The position numbers and the translations under genes were made by a program. Source: Serinus canaria (lineage: Eukaryota; Chordata; Aves; Passeriformes; Fringillidae). From it: a DNA stretch of 64,000 nt. The notes under the pieces were generated by a model. The model did not search any database. It saw only the letters and a list, made by a program, of their open reading frames with translations, and was not told the origin of the DNA. Location: positions 1,879,001 through 1,943,000 of the forward strand of contig NC_066327.1 in assembly GCF_022539315.1 (NCBI RefSeq). Reading direction: 5' to 3'. This document shows, in pieces, positions 12,421 through 24,183 of this stretch; positions within the stretch are counted from its first letter, which is position 1; each line of letters begins with the position of its first letter.

Positions 12421-12990
12421 TGGAATGGGATTTGGAGCAGAGCTGTCTGTTTGCTCAGCTGAGAGATTGTGGCTTTGAATAAAAAACCTGTGTTTTCAGG
12501 TCTCCCCAGTGCTCACTGTGATATTCCTGATGGGGACACCTGTGCCAGCGCCACATCTGAGGGACAAACTGAGCCCCCGTTCCCCTCTTCCCACAGGGAT
12601 GCTCTGATGGGGATGTTCATCCCCGAAAAAGTCCTGCAGCCTCCGTGCTGCTGCAGCTCAGGGATTTTTCCCGAGGAGGAATCCTTGGCAGCTCTCCCTC
12701 TGATGACCCCCATCCTCTGTGAAGTGCTCTCCTGCCTTTTTGAGTCCGTGCCTGCTCCGGCCTCCGCAGATTCTGGCAGCAGTGAACTCCCAGCCCATGT
12801 GCTCACTGGAAAAGCTCTTCCCTTTGCTCCTGCCTCTGCTGCCTGCTCTTTTTGCCTTGAACTTCTCCTACCTGCAGGGTTGTGAGGAACAGCAGTAATT
12901 ACTCCTCGCTCTGCCCCCTTTCAATTCCACAAATCCAGGCTGCATCCGGCTCTGCCAGCTCCTGCTGCAGACACCAGGCAGGTCTGGCCA

Positions 12991-13170
12991 GCCCTGCTGC
13001 CCTTCCCTGTGCCCCTTCCAGCCCTGCTGCCCTTCCCTGTGCCCCTTCCAGCCCTGCTGCCCTTCCCTGTGCCCCTTCCAGCCCTGCTGCCCTTCCCTGT
13101 GCCCCTTCCAGCCCTGCTGCCCTTCCCTGTGCCCCTTCCAGCCCTGCTGCCCTTCCCTATGCCCCTTCCA
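12991..13170. repeat. 30-bp minisatellite, 6 units
   Basis: Six tandem copies of a 30-base pyrimidine-rich unit beginning GCCCTGCTGCCCTTCCCTGT. Units 1-5 are identical and the last has one G-to-A change. The period is a multiple of 3, so both strands are open across it. It lies in PCDH1 intron 3. Confidence 0.95.
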
Positions 13171-13387
13171 GTTCTTCCAAGTTTTCCAACCACAGGGAAG
13201 GCAGGCCCAACCCACAGCTCCAGTTCTGGGGCTCGTCTGGCAGGAGCAGGAGCTTTGTTTTGGTGAGGAATTTTTGTGGGCTGTCCCCGATCTGCCTGGT
13301 CCTGGCTGCACATCCCAAGCCCCCCAGCACCAATCCCTGACTGTGCTGATTCCTTCTGCCAGGAGGGCACACTCGGAAAAATTACAT

Positions 13388-13565
13388 TGGGAGACATTTC
13401 CTCATGGAAAGGGTGGTCAGGCAATAGAAGGAGGGTGGTGGAACCACCATCCCTGCAGGTGTTTAGGTAACAACTGGAGGTGACACTCAGTGCTCTGGGC
13501 TGGGTCACATCAAATCTTGATGATCTTGGAGGCTTTTTTTCCCGCCCTTAATGATTCCATGAGGA
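13388..13565 (+). mobile_element. CR1 3' fragment
   Basis: Plus-strand CR1: TTTCCTCATGGAAAGGGTGG, GGTGGTGGAACCACCATCCC, GATGATCTTGGAGGC, ending TTAATGATTCCATGAG. It is diverged and has a small T-rich expansion. Confidence 0.8.
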
Positions 13566-14786
13566 TTCCCACTCATGGATGCTGGATGGGGGTCAGGGGA
13601 CCCCGCACTCCTCAGCCCCTCTGCTCCCCCCTGCCTCTTCCTTCCCTCATTCCCTTCCGTCAGATATCCCCAGCTCCCAGCACGACCTGCACCAGGCTGA
13701 TTCTCCTCACTAAATCCAGGGAAAACAAACTCAGCCCAGGTGACAGCAGTGCCAGGAGGCAGCAGGAATTTGGGATGTCACCATGTCCCCACAAACCCAC
13801 TGGCATCACCGCCTGTGCAGAGGGCAGGGACCGAGCAGCAGGAGAAATTCCATTGTTCACAGAGGAAACCACAAAATCCGCCCCGGGTACCCTTTTCCTG
13901 CTGGCAGGGACGGAGGGGAGCCACCCTGCACACCCTGCTCCCCTCCCCGAGCGCAGGGGAAAATCCAGCCCTTGTTAACTGGCTCACTGCTGATCCCAAA
14001 GCGGGATCCACACCCCCCTGGCCTCCTGTGCCTCCCCACACGCCAGAAGCCTCCTTTCAGGCAGCTGCCAAGGGAGCTGCTTCCCCAACAGCCGCCACAA
14101 TGCAGCAACTCACAGGGCCGGGAGTGAAAGGCAATGTCAGAGCCAGCGCCCGGAATATCAACATAAGCGACAAGGGAGCCATTGTGGCACTGGAGTTACT
14201 CAACTTCACACGGATTCATCAACCCCTCTCCTTCATACACCGACCTGGAGCCATGCAGCACCCCTGGATATGGAGAGGAAGAGAGAAGGATAAGCCCACG
14301 GATCGTGCTTTGAGTGATCCAGGATCAGCTTTCCATGGGTGGAGGCTTGGGAATCATTTGCTTTGCCTGGCGAGGAGCGGGGCTCCAGTGCAGTGCAGCA
14401 CAGCCTTGGGAGCAGGAGGCTGAGAGGATATTATGTCCATGGAAACCAGGGCAGGCCTCAAGGAAAGCTGGAGCTGAATTGCCAAAACCACCCAGGGCAA
14501 CGCTCAAGCTCCAGGAAACAGGACACAGCTCGTCCCTGAGCCGACCATTTTACAGCTTGTCTGAGCCACGAGAGCTGAGAGCTTCTGCTGCCGTGCTGGG
14601 GTGAGGCTGGGGCTGAGACAGCTCTTCCCATCCTGTTCCATGGCCCTCCAGCAGCACACTGTGCAGCCACTGCACTGGTTTTTGGAGAAGAAGCCCCCCA
14701 GGAGCCCTCCCTGCTTGTTCTGCACTCACCCTGCAGGTGATAGGAAGAGCTCAGGGCATCTCCCGGCACAGCAGCACCCTGAGGGA

Positions 14787-14813
14787 CAGGGACAGGGACA
14801 GGGACAAGGCAGG
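14787..14813. repeat. (GGACAG)n microsatellite, about 4 units
   Basis: GGGACA units repeated four times in intron 3. Confidence 0.85.
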
Positions 14814-15539
14814 CACTGCCCTGGCTTGGTGTCACCTCCTGGCATCTACAGCTCCCTTCTGCTCCTGCCCTCAATGGCCTGGGGGTTCTGTTTGCCACAA
14901 ACTTCCTCCCCTGCCACAGCATCTCCAGGGGTTCAGTTGGTTGAGCAGACCCAGCTGCATTCCCAGGATTGCTCCCTGTTCGCCCAACACAAAGGAATTG
15001 AGGGAAGGGCTGGGATCAGGTCCCAGGGGCTGCTTTGGACAAGGGAGGGACATGGATGGACCCATCTCTAAGCCATGATCTGTGGTCTCACACCTGTGAG
15101 ACCCATCCTTTTATTCAAAACACTCCTTCAGGCCCTCCCAAGATTTTGTCCCTGAAGGTGGTGTCTCCCAAAGAACCCCAACAATTCTGGAGCACGGTTA
15201 GAGGCCCGAACCTGTGCTCTGCCAGTCTGACTTTACTGGGGTCACCTCCACCACAGCCACTGGGTTCCCAGAGGGCACATTAGCCGTGGGGTGACCGCTC
15301 TGCTCCGAGATGCTCACGGGGTCTCGTGTGGTGCCTGTGTCTGCCACAAATCTCTGCATCCATCTCCAGCTCCCAACAGCCCTTCACCTCTTCTGCTGTT
15401 GAGAAACCAGAGAAGGAACCCACAACCAGAGGAAAAAAGCACAGGAATCCATGGAATCCCAGCTCCCAAACCCAGGTATTATCCCAAAAAGCACCTGCTC
15501 CCCCCTGAGTGGCTGCTCAGCTGACTATTAGCGAGTGCT

Positions 15540-16240
15540 GACCTTGCAGTCAGCAGAGGCAGTCTCCAAGTCCTGCCGAAATAATGATAGCAGAGCAGCC
15601 AGCCTCAAATGGACATCAGCTCCCGAGGCACTCTTTAATGAATAAATCCAGGGAAAATGCGGGCTGACTCCACATAGGTGCCCTGAAGCCTCCTGAAATT
15701 TGCATGATGCTCAAAGAAGCCGCCAAAGCCCGGTGCCAACCTGCCTGGTCAGATCGAATTTATCTAACTCAGAGCAAAATCTAACGCAATTAGAGACCCA
15801 TTTAGGCAGCCTGGGGACAGAGCCTGCCTAACCCTCAGCCTATCCCAGCTCTGAGCCCATCCAGGAGGTGCCATTTGGCTTTTCTTTGGGTGAAATGAAG
15901 ATGGGCAAGGAAAATACGGAAATAAATCGTCGGAAGGGCGAACGGCAAAATGGAAAGGGGTCATAATCTTTATGGAATGATGTCTAAATTGGCCTGGCCG
16001 TGCTGCCCTGGAATGCCTGTCACCATCCAGCTGATAATGGAGCTATTCTGGAGATGGTTGGTGTGGAGTGGAAATTGCCCTGGACGCTGCAGGAGGCCTC
16101 ATAATCACGTTAAAACTATCTTAAGATCCCAGGGAGAAAAAGCTTTCCAGGACTGGGAACAACACTTGAATAAAACCCTCGAGGAATCCAACAGCTGCAG
16201 AGTGGGAAAATGATGCTGGGAAAATAATGAGCTAATCTGG
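15540..16240. promoter_or_regulatory. Candidate conserved non-coding block in intron 3
   Basis: AT-richer unique sequence among GC-rich intron, with TTTAATGAATAAAT, AAATTTGCATGATG (octamer-like), GAATTTATCTAACT, GCAATTAGAG and ATGGAGCTATTC. There is no coding frame and no repeat, so conservation is the needed test. Confidence 0.3.
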
Positions 16241-18116
16241 CTCCCAGTTGCACCCAGTGGAGCTGACAGGGAGCACTGAAGGCTCTGGGGAGAGCAGGGG
16301 GTCCGAAGCTGTAGACTCAGGACTCTATAAAAAAAAATGGAGATAACCAGGAATGCTTCTGTGGAAGCCTTTCCACAGAAAACCTGTCAATTTGGTGAAA
16401 TCAGATCATTATTCAAGCGAGCTCCCTGTTTCAGGGCTGGGGCGTGGGGGGAGATCTTTGCTGACACGTGAAAATGAAAAAATGATGCTCTTGCAAAGGT
16501 ACCTTTCACTTCAGGACTCCAGCCAAGTATTAATTATGGAGCTCAACTCAAAAAGGTCAGGCAAAATCATGCCTTTAGACATTACTAGAAAAAAAATATT
16601 TATATATAATATATATTCTGATTGACCTGGGAAACAGGGGGGAAAACTGTCAGTTCTTCCTGATTTGCTTTCAAATTGAAAATTTTCCTCCGAGAGCAAA
16701 CCAGTTTTGCAACCAGCTCTATTTCTACAGGCAAAGGGCAGCAGCTTTTCCTGTTTGCCCAAGGAATTGTGCCTGTTCCAGAGGTCTGGGCACCCACACG
16801 ATGCAGAGATGGGCAGAGCCCTCACTTTAGTGGTCTGCACCTCCTGATGAGTGGAGATACCGGGTGAGACAAACCTTCCTTCAGAGACATCAAACAGGTA
16901 GGACAAGTCAGGGGAAGGCTTCTTAGGGCCACTTATCTTGCCTGCACTGCTCCAATTCCCATTCCCACTGGCACAGGACCCCTGGAATGGTCAAGCTCCT
17001 CAAATCCCAGGATTGCTGTCACATCCTTGGCTAAACCAGATCCTGGCTCCAGACAAATTTCCAGCACATTAGCAAAGGTTTCTGAGCTCTCTGTAGTCCC
17101 TAAAAAACTGTGATCCACTTGAAATCCTTGGGAAAAAATCCCACCCAAGCTCCTCCAGGCACTTGCAGAGCCTGGAATCACAACACCTCAGAAGGTCTTG
17201 CCCAGCCTGAATGAGAACGAAGGGCTCTTCAAACATCTGACACGGGTTTTGCCTTCCACGGGGCTCAAGTGCTTTTGATGAACAAGCAGGAAGATGAATG
17301 GATGATGTGAGAGGAACATCACACATGGCTCCAGCAGGACACTTCCAGCAGGATCTCAGTCCAGAGCTCAGCCATGAGGCGCCCCCCCAGCAGCTGCTCC
17401 TGAGCACGGGGGAGCTGGGAGGATGTGAAAACCAGGCCATGTGGGAGCAAAATAGCTGCAGGCTTTCAGGTTGCTGGGGCCTTTCAAGATGTCTCCGAGG
17501 AGCTGAATCAGGGCAGGCTGCTCTGACAGCTCCAGAGCGGGATCAGCTCCCAGGGAGGGAGGTGGGATCGCTGCCCTCCCCAAAGGACAGCTCCCAGCTT
17601 TGATGGAGCGTGCCAGGATGCCTGTGCCATGTGCAGACAGGAGATCAGAGTCAGATCAGAACCCAGATCATGGCTTTTGCAAGGCAGGAGGAGCTCAGAA
17701 GGATGTTTACATCCTGGGAAAGGGGCATCTTCAGGGATCTCTGGGCAGGACCCACAAGGCCTAGCTGTGAGTGCCACAAGGATGGAAATAATGAGGTGGT
17801 GGAGCTTTCTCCTGCTCTCCTGGCAGGTCACAACCCACGCTCCCACCACAAACCCACCCACGCTTCCCTGCGAGCAGCTGAAGGGCTGAGGCAGTAAACA
17901 GCTTCCACCCCACAAGGCATTGATGCAAAACAACCAGGAATGTTTTTAAAGGGATCTGGGGGAGTTGTTTTCTTTCTGGTCCTCTGCCTGACCGCCTCTT
18001 CCTCTCGAGAGGGTTGGGTTGGGAATCATACTTGGAAAAGAAGCCTTTACTACAGGTAGGATGTGGAAACCAGGTACTCAAGGGTGAGAGACCTCCAGAA
18101 AAGTTCAGAAAGTCAG

Positions 18117-18425
18117 AGAATAAAATCACTGAATGGTTTGAGTTGGAAGGAACCTTAAAGCCCATCTCATTCCACCCCTGCCATGGCTGGGTCACCTTCC
18201 ACTGTCCGTGGCTGCTCCCAGCCCCATCCAGCCTGGCCTTGGACACAGCCAGGGATCCAGGGGCAGCCCCAGCTGCTCTGGGCACCCTTGCCAGGGCCTG
18301 CCCACCCTCATGGGGAGGAATTCCTTCTCAATATCCCATCTAAATCTCTCCTGTTTTAGTTTCAAAGAGTTCCACTTGTCCTATCACTCTCTGCCTGTGT
18401 AAAATCTCCCTCCATCATTTTTTGT
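18117..18425 (-). mobile_element. CR1 3' fragment
   Basis: Reverse-oriented CR1: GAATGGTTTGAGTTGGAAGG, CATCTCATTCCACCCCTGCC, GGGGCAGCCCCAGCTGCTCT, ending with a TTTCAAAGAGTTCCACTTGT segment that reaches further 5' into the element than most copies here. Confidence 0.9.
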
Positions 18426-19387
18426 AACTCGCCTTAAAGTACAGAAAGGGTCAGGACAAAAGCCAAGGTCAGTGAAGGACCTGTTGGGGGGAAGCTGAGT
18501 GAAGGTGAGTTGCAGGTTTGACTCCAGAGGTGAAGCCAAGGCTGAGCTTCACCCAGGCTGGACCGGTGGATGCTGCAGCCACAGTCAGAGGTGACAAGAA
18601 GAGGGGCACCAAGATGTCAGGGGTGAGCTCCTCACCCCTGTTTAACCCTCCTGTGCCCCAGCTGAGCTGTCTGTGCTTTCAGGGTGCTGAAGGATCAGGG
18701 CACTGCAGGAAGAGCCTCCTTTGGAATAATCTCCAGTGACCATCTTGGTTTCTGCCAGGAGCAGAGCTGCGTTGTGCAATGGCAGCACAGCCGTGCCCTG
18801 GGGATGGGCCGTGCCCAGGGCTCCTGGCAGGTGCTCTCACAGGACAGGGCTGTTTGGGGATGAGGGCGGAGGGGCAGGAAGGTGATTTGGGCCTGGCACA
18901 GGGCTCAGCATTCCAAAGGATGTGCCAACCAGTGGGAGGTTTGCCAGGGCACCACACGTGCTGAGTGTCCAACACCCCACAGACCACGAAGGGGCTCTTT
19001 GGGACCTGCCCTGGCACGGCCCCACATGGGGGTTTCACTCTGGGGGTCCCAGCTGGCCACCAGAGCACAGCAGCCACCCCTTTGCTGTCGTCCCACAGCT
19101 TCCAGGGCTGCCCTCCCCAGCTCTGACACAATTCCAGCCACTCTGTGCCCTTTGCTCCAGGCATTCCTTAGCCCTTGTTCCCTCCACAACAACCTCCTTG
19201 GCCTGTCCTACATCCTGCACCCTCTCATTACTCCAACTTCCTTCCATCCCATCCCAGAACATCCCAGAACATCCCAGCTCTGTCCTCACCCAGGAACACC
19301 CCACCCTCCACCCCCTCCAGCTTCTGTGCTTCACCCCATCCACACCTCTGGGTGCTCTGTGGGCTGAGGGGCCACTGAGTGCCTGGG

Positions 19388-19619
19388 GACACACAGGGAC
19401 CACAGGGACACACAGGGACCATGGGACACACAGGGACCATGGGACACACAGGGACCACAGGGACACACAGGAACCACGGGGACACACAGGGACCACAGGG
19501 ACACACAGGAACCATGGGACACACAGGGACCACAGGGACACACAGAGACCATGGGGACACACAGGAACCACGGGGACACACAGGGACCACGGGGACACAC
19601 AGGGACCATGGGGACACAC
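19388..19619. repeat. 18/19-bp minisatellite, about 12-13 units
   Basis: Tandem units of GGGACACACAGGGACCA followed by TG, CAG or CGG, with length alternating between about 17 and 19 bases. It is purine-biased on the plus strand and lies in PCDH1 intron 3. Confidence 0.92.
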
Positions 19620-22600
19620 CCTGTCCCAGCCCCGGGTTCTGCCCCAGGATTTGGGTGCCGGGTGAAGCAGCCTGCAGGGCTGGGCCCCGCTCCAGGGAAC
19701 AGCACTGCAGCTGAGAGCCCGGCCGAGCAGGCAGAGCAGTGCTGGGAATATCAATCAGGGAGGCTTGGAGCGGGTGGCTGCACACACAGCCAGGGCTTTC
19801 ATCCCCCAGGATCCACAGCTCGGCCGGCAGAGCCAGCCAGGGGCTCAGCCCTGTGCTGGGAGGGCCCAACATCCCTCTGTACTGGAGCCAGCACAGTCAG
19901 GAGAGACTGGGAAAAGCCAGGGAGAAGGGAGAGATCAGGAGAGAGAGTGGAGAAGAGCAGACAGTTGTGAAAGAAGCGGGAAGATTTGGGGGGGAAAAAG
20001 GAGGAAGTCCCCAGATCCAAGCTGGGAAAGGCCAATGCTGGCTCCTAGGGCATCAGGCAGGGGAGAGGCTGAGGCTGTGAGGAGGGAGAGGAGGGGAGGG
20101 AGGAATGGCAAGAGGGGAACTGGGCAGTGCTGTCACCCAGCCCCACATGGGGAGCCCTAGGCAAGGAGCACAGGCTGAGGGAGCCTTCAAGGGTCCCCAG
20201 CGCTGGTGGGGCCAGGGACTGCCAGGCAGGAGACACCTGATGACCTCCCTGATGTGTTAGGGACAGTAAGTGCCACTGTCTCCTTGCAGACAACTGCCAG
20301 CCTGGCCAAGGCTGCCCACTCTGCTGTCACCTGCTGTCACTGTGTCCACCCCACTGCCACCGTCCACACAGCACAGCCTGTGCACCCCCTGTGCCACCTC
20401 CTACCGCAGCCCAGGCTGCACAGTCTCCACTGCCATCTCCCTGGGGACAGGGGTTGTACCTTCTCTGGGGGAGACTCCAGCTGCATCCCCTGCATCCCCT
20501 ACCCCTGACACACAGCCTGAGCCTGTGTTCCTGCCCCCCTTGTCACCAAGACCATGCTCCCCTCTGTGCCACCTCCACAGGGTGTTGGCAGTGAGCATCC
20601 CGTTGTCACCTCCCACATGTGGGGGCACGGGCTGGGTACACCCCGCTGTCACCTCCCCCTGCAGCACAGCCTGCACACACCCACGCTGGCTCTGCCTGCA
20701 CATACAGCCTGTACCAGGGGTTGCTCTTCTCCTGTGGCTGAAGCTCCTCATTTTGAGGTCCCAAGTGCCGCACAGTGCTCTCGCTCATCAACCCAAGTCC
20801 CCAGCACAGATACACCAGGAACCACTGCACCTTCCTGCCTCACCCTCAGCATCCTCACCAACGCTCCAGCACGGTGCACTGACCACTCCCAACCCTGTCC
20901 TGTGCTCCCCCAGCCCCCCCAGTGATGCTCACAAGATGCTGTGCTTTGACACAGCCACTCTTCCCAGCAGATCCAGGGAGCTGCAGCCCCTCAATGACAC
21001 TTCCCTCATTCTATCTCAGCCCGGCAGAGCCAAATCTGACCCAAGCCCTGTCGATCCCAGCAGCAGGAGCTGATTCACAGTGTGGAGGAACTGCTCCCAG
21101 CACAGCTTCTCTCTGAAACTGGGGGAAAGCAGGGCAGGTCCCCCATGAACCCTCAGCTCCATCTGCAGCTCCTTGCTGGATCCATTTATCAGCTCATTCC
21201 ACGTGAACGACCTTGAGAAAACCCACTGACCCAGGACAGTGGGAGACTTTCCCAGACATCTGCCAGCACCTAAACCTGCAATTTATGGAGACTCTGAGCT
21301 AAATTTTCAAACAAGACGATTTCATTTCTGTCCATTACAGCTACAATATTCCTCTCCTCCCCTCCCGCAGAGAGTAATTAATGCTGCACCGCGCTCCAAG
21401 CCCGCGGGCAGGTGCAGGAGCCTCTGCTGAGCTCGCTCAAGTTCACACCACTCCAGCTGCCTTCTCGGGTGGTGGGGGGCTCTAAGGACCCGGGGCAGCT
21501 CTTGGGAAAGGATGTAGAATATCCCCTCCCAGTGAAAAAGGGATGGAGCCTGGGAGCCAGGCAGAAGAAAGAGCCGCTCCCCACGCCAGCACCTGAGTTC
21601 TCACCCCAGGTTCATCAAAGAGCTGCCGAGGACGAGGAAGGGAGGGAAACTTCTCTCAGAAAGTTCCCAAAGGGAAGCAGATAGCAAGGCTGAGCCAAGC
21701 CCCCAGACTGCCCAGCCCAGCCCTGCGGGGAGCAGTTATTGAGGTGGTTGCTGGTGTCTCCTTTCCTCCTCTGCAGCCATCGCATCTCCCTGCGGGTCCC
21801 AGCCCTGCCTGCCCAGGAGGCCCAGACACTTCCTGGATGGTTCAAGATAAAACCTTATGCTGTTAGCAAAACAAACGAGGAGGCTGTGAGAGCCAAGGCT
21901 GGCACAGGGCTCAAACCACCGAATCCAGAACCACTGGTTTTCCCGGCTGATCTAATCTTTCCCAGCGCCAGAGCTTTTGGCCCCAGCAGCCTGGTGAGGC
22001 CACTGGAGGCCCTGGGGAAGAGGTGAACTGGTGTGACAGGAGCAGGGATGGGTGCCCCAGTTTGGAAGAAAAACCAGGAGAAACAGGAACGGGTGGCCAG
22101 GGAGGGGGGCCCCTGAGATGGATAGTGGGATGGTAGGAAAGGGGTGTTGGACTGTTCCTGCCTACCAGGGTCTATCTTTTCTCCAAACAGCTGGAGACAA
22201 GATCCTGAGCGAAGCCCATAGCATTGGCATCACCCCCATTAATCCCGCCAGGAGATCCCATACAGGGCAGAGCCATCTGCGTGGGCAGCAGGACCACCCG
22301 GCTCCAGCAAGACTTGCTGAGAGGACTTCTCCTTCCCATCACCTCCCAGGCTGGGGGAGCCCTGGGATCTGGGCGCTGCTGACACGCCAAGGCTCCATCT
22401 GCAACCGCGTGCGCCCTCATTGCAGCACTGCAGCAGGCGGGAGCGGCGGCTGCCAGCCCGTGCTGGCGGGATTTGGGTCAGGCTAGCCAGGCACGGGGAT
22501 CTGCTCCACCACGCTCTGGCTGTGGGACATGGGTGTGGCTCAAGAGGATGTGGGGATCAACCAGGAGAAGCTTTGAGGGAGGATGTTGGTGTGAAATGAA

Positions 22601-22653
22601 ATGAAAGCTGGGCGGGCTGGGCCGTGGCTCGGTCTGTGTCCGCATCCACACAG

Positions 22654-22692
22654 GTGTGCGTGTGTGTGCGTGTGTGCGTGTGTGTGTGTGTG
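22654..22692. repeat. (GT)n microsatellite with GC interruptions
   Basis: A GT/GC alternating run of about 39 bases, 280 bases beyond the short-isoform cleavage region. Confidence 0.95.
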
Positions 22693-22969
22693 CTGGTGTT
22701 GGGAACGCTGTCCTGGAGGGACATCTTCAGAGGGCCAGGTAGTGACTAGACATGGGACATGTAAACCTGAGGATGAAGGGTAAGCACCGTGAGGCCTCTG
22801 GACTGACCACGCTGGGGTGTGGTGGAGGGTTTGTGGAGATGGCCAGCTCACGTGAGCATCACTTCTGGCCTCTGCAGGGCCTGAGTGCTCCAGTGGCCAA
22901 GGACATGGAAAATATGCCTGGGAAATTGCTGGGAGAGCCTTCTCAGGGGCAGCAGGGAAAATAAGGCAC

Positions 22970-24183
22970 AACCGGTCAAAAATAGAAAACTTTATTGAAG
23001 TCAAATCCAACAGGGCAGCTGAGCTCAGCCCCACGGCAGGAGCCCAGCCTGCCGCTCACTGGGGTACAAAGAAGGGGGCAGGGGTCTCATGGGGCACAGG
23101 GGGTACAGCACGGGGGAGAGAGGGTGGTTCTCACCCATGGGGCCCCAGGAAGAAGAGAAAGCCACAGGCACTCGCTCCCCCTCTCCCTTCCTGGCTGGTT
23201 AAAGACAGAAGTGCCAAAGCAGAAATGTGGTGCAAGCTCCTGTAAGTGGCCAGACAGCCCGAGAAAGAGGGTCCTGCAAGCTCCACACTCAGCCCATGAC
23301 CTCGTGGCTCAGTTGCAAGCTCCAGTGCACACCAGCGAGCAGCCAAGACCTGCCTCCGCCCTGTCCTGCACGCACAGACCCCCCCGGCAACACCAAGAGC
23401 AGTGACCCGACCGCAGCAGAGACCTCAGTGTCCCTCTCCCCCAGCCCCCAGCACAGCCCTAGCCCTGCCACACGGATGGGCCATTCCCGTGCCACCAGGA
23501 TCTGCAGACCCTCTCCCACAGAGCCACAGCTCCAGGCCCGGTGCTCGTGCTACGGGAAGCCCGGATTTCACAGCTCCGGCTGTGGCAGAGGGCCCAAGCC
23601 TGGGGGAAGCCGGGGCCTGAGCCTGGGAAAAAGGCAGAACTTTGCTCCTCCACCCAGCCCCACCTGCCCGGGCAGCCGCAGCAGGCGCAGAGCTCCCTTT
23701 GAGGCGCCCTGGCGCAGGAATGGTGGCAGGCTCAGCTGCACCAGTAGAGCCAGGCTGGCAGCAGTGAGGCCAGAACCTTCCCAACTGCTCCCTGGAGCAG
23801 GGCAGGGCTGGAACCCGGCTGTGGCAGGAGCAGGACCAGTCCCTCCTCCCCATGAGCCAGCCCAAGCAGAGGGAGGGATGGGAGGGTGGGCATCATCCTC
23901 CTTGGTGCTCTTAGAGTGGTCCCCAAAGGGGAAGCAGGAGGGTGGCATTCCCTGCCTGGAGCCCCACATGCACACATGCAGTGCCCTTTGCGTCACCATC
24001 ACCCAGGCAGCGCCACCAGGACCCAGCCCCAGGCGCTCTGACAAGGGCTCGGACAGTTTTTGGCCTCCCCCACACCACCCCCATCCCCTCCCTGCACCAC
24101 TCCCAGGCTCTGTGGCTCGGCTCCGGGGTAGTCCAACGCCAGCCCCCTGGGCCACACATGCAGGGCTGGGGGCCAGTCCATGC
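22970..24183 (-). other. PCDH1: PCDH1 short-isoform 3' UTR
   Basis: Directly after the TGA at 24184-24186 about 1.2 kb of minus-strand sequence without conserved coding leads to a canonical polyadenylation hexamer at 22991-22996. Plus-strand open frames across this stretch are by-products of its GC richness. The 3' limit is set about 20 bases past the hexamer and is approximate. Using this UTR requires retaining the exon 3 donor unspliced, so splicing at 24262 and polyadenylation here compete. Confidence 0.75.
22991..22996 (-). terminator. PCDH1: Polyadenylation signal AATAAA for PCDH1 short isoform
   Basis: The plus strand reads TTTATT, that is AATAAA on the gene strand, in the context TTCAATAAAGTTTTC followed by a T-rich stretch as expected near a cleavage site. 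It is the first good hexamer I see after the short-isoform stop, 1.2 kb downstream. Confidence 0.75.

Noticed and set aside
12921..13508. Glycine/lysine repeat protein (GKGSRAGRGT) on the minus strand
   Set aside because: It is the translation of the 30-bp minisatellite joined to a CR1 fragment.
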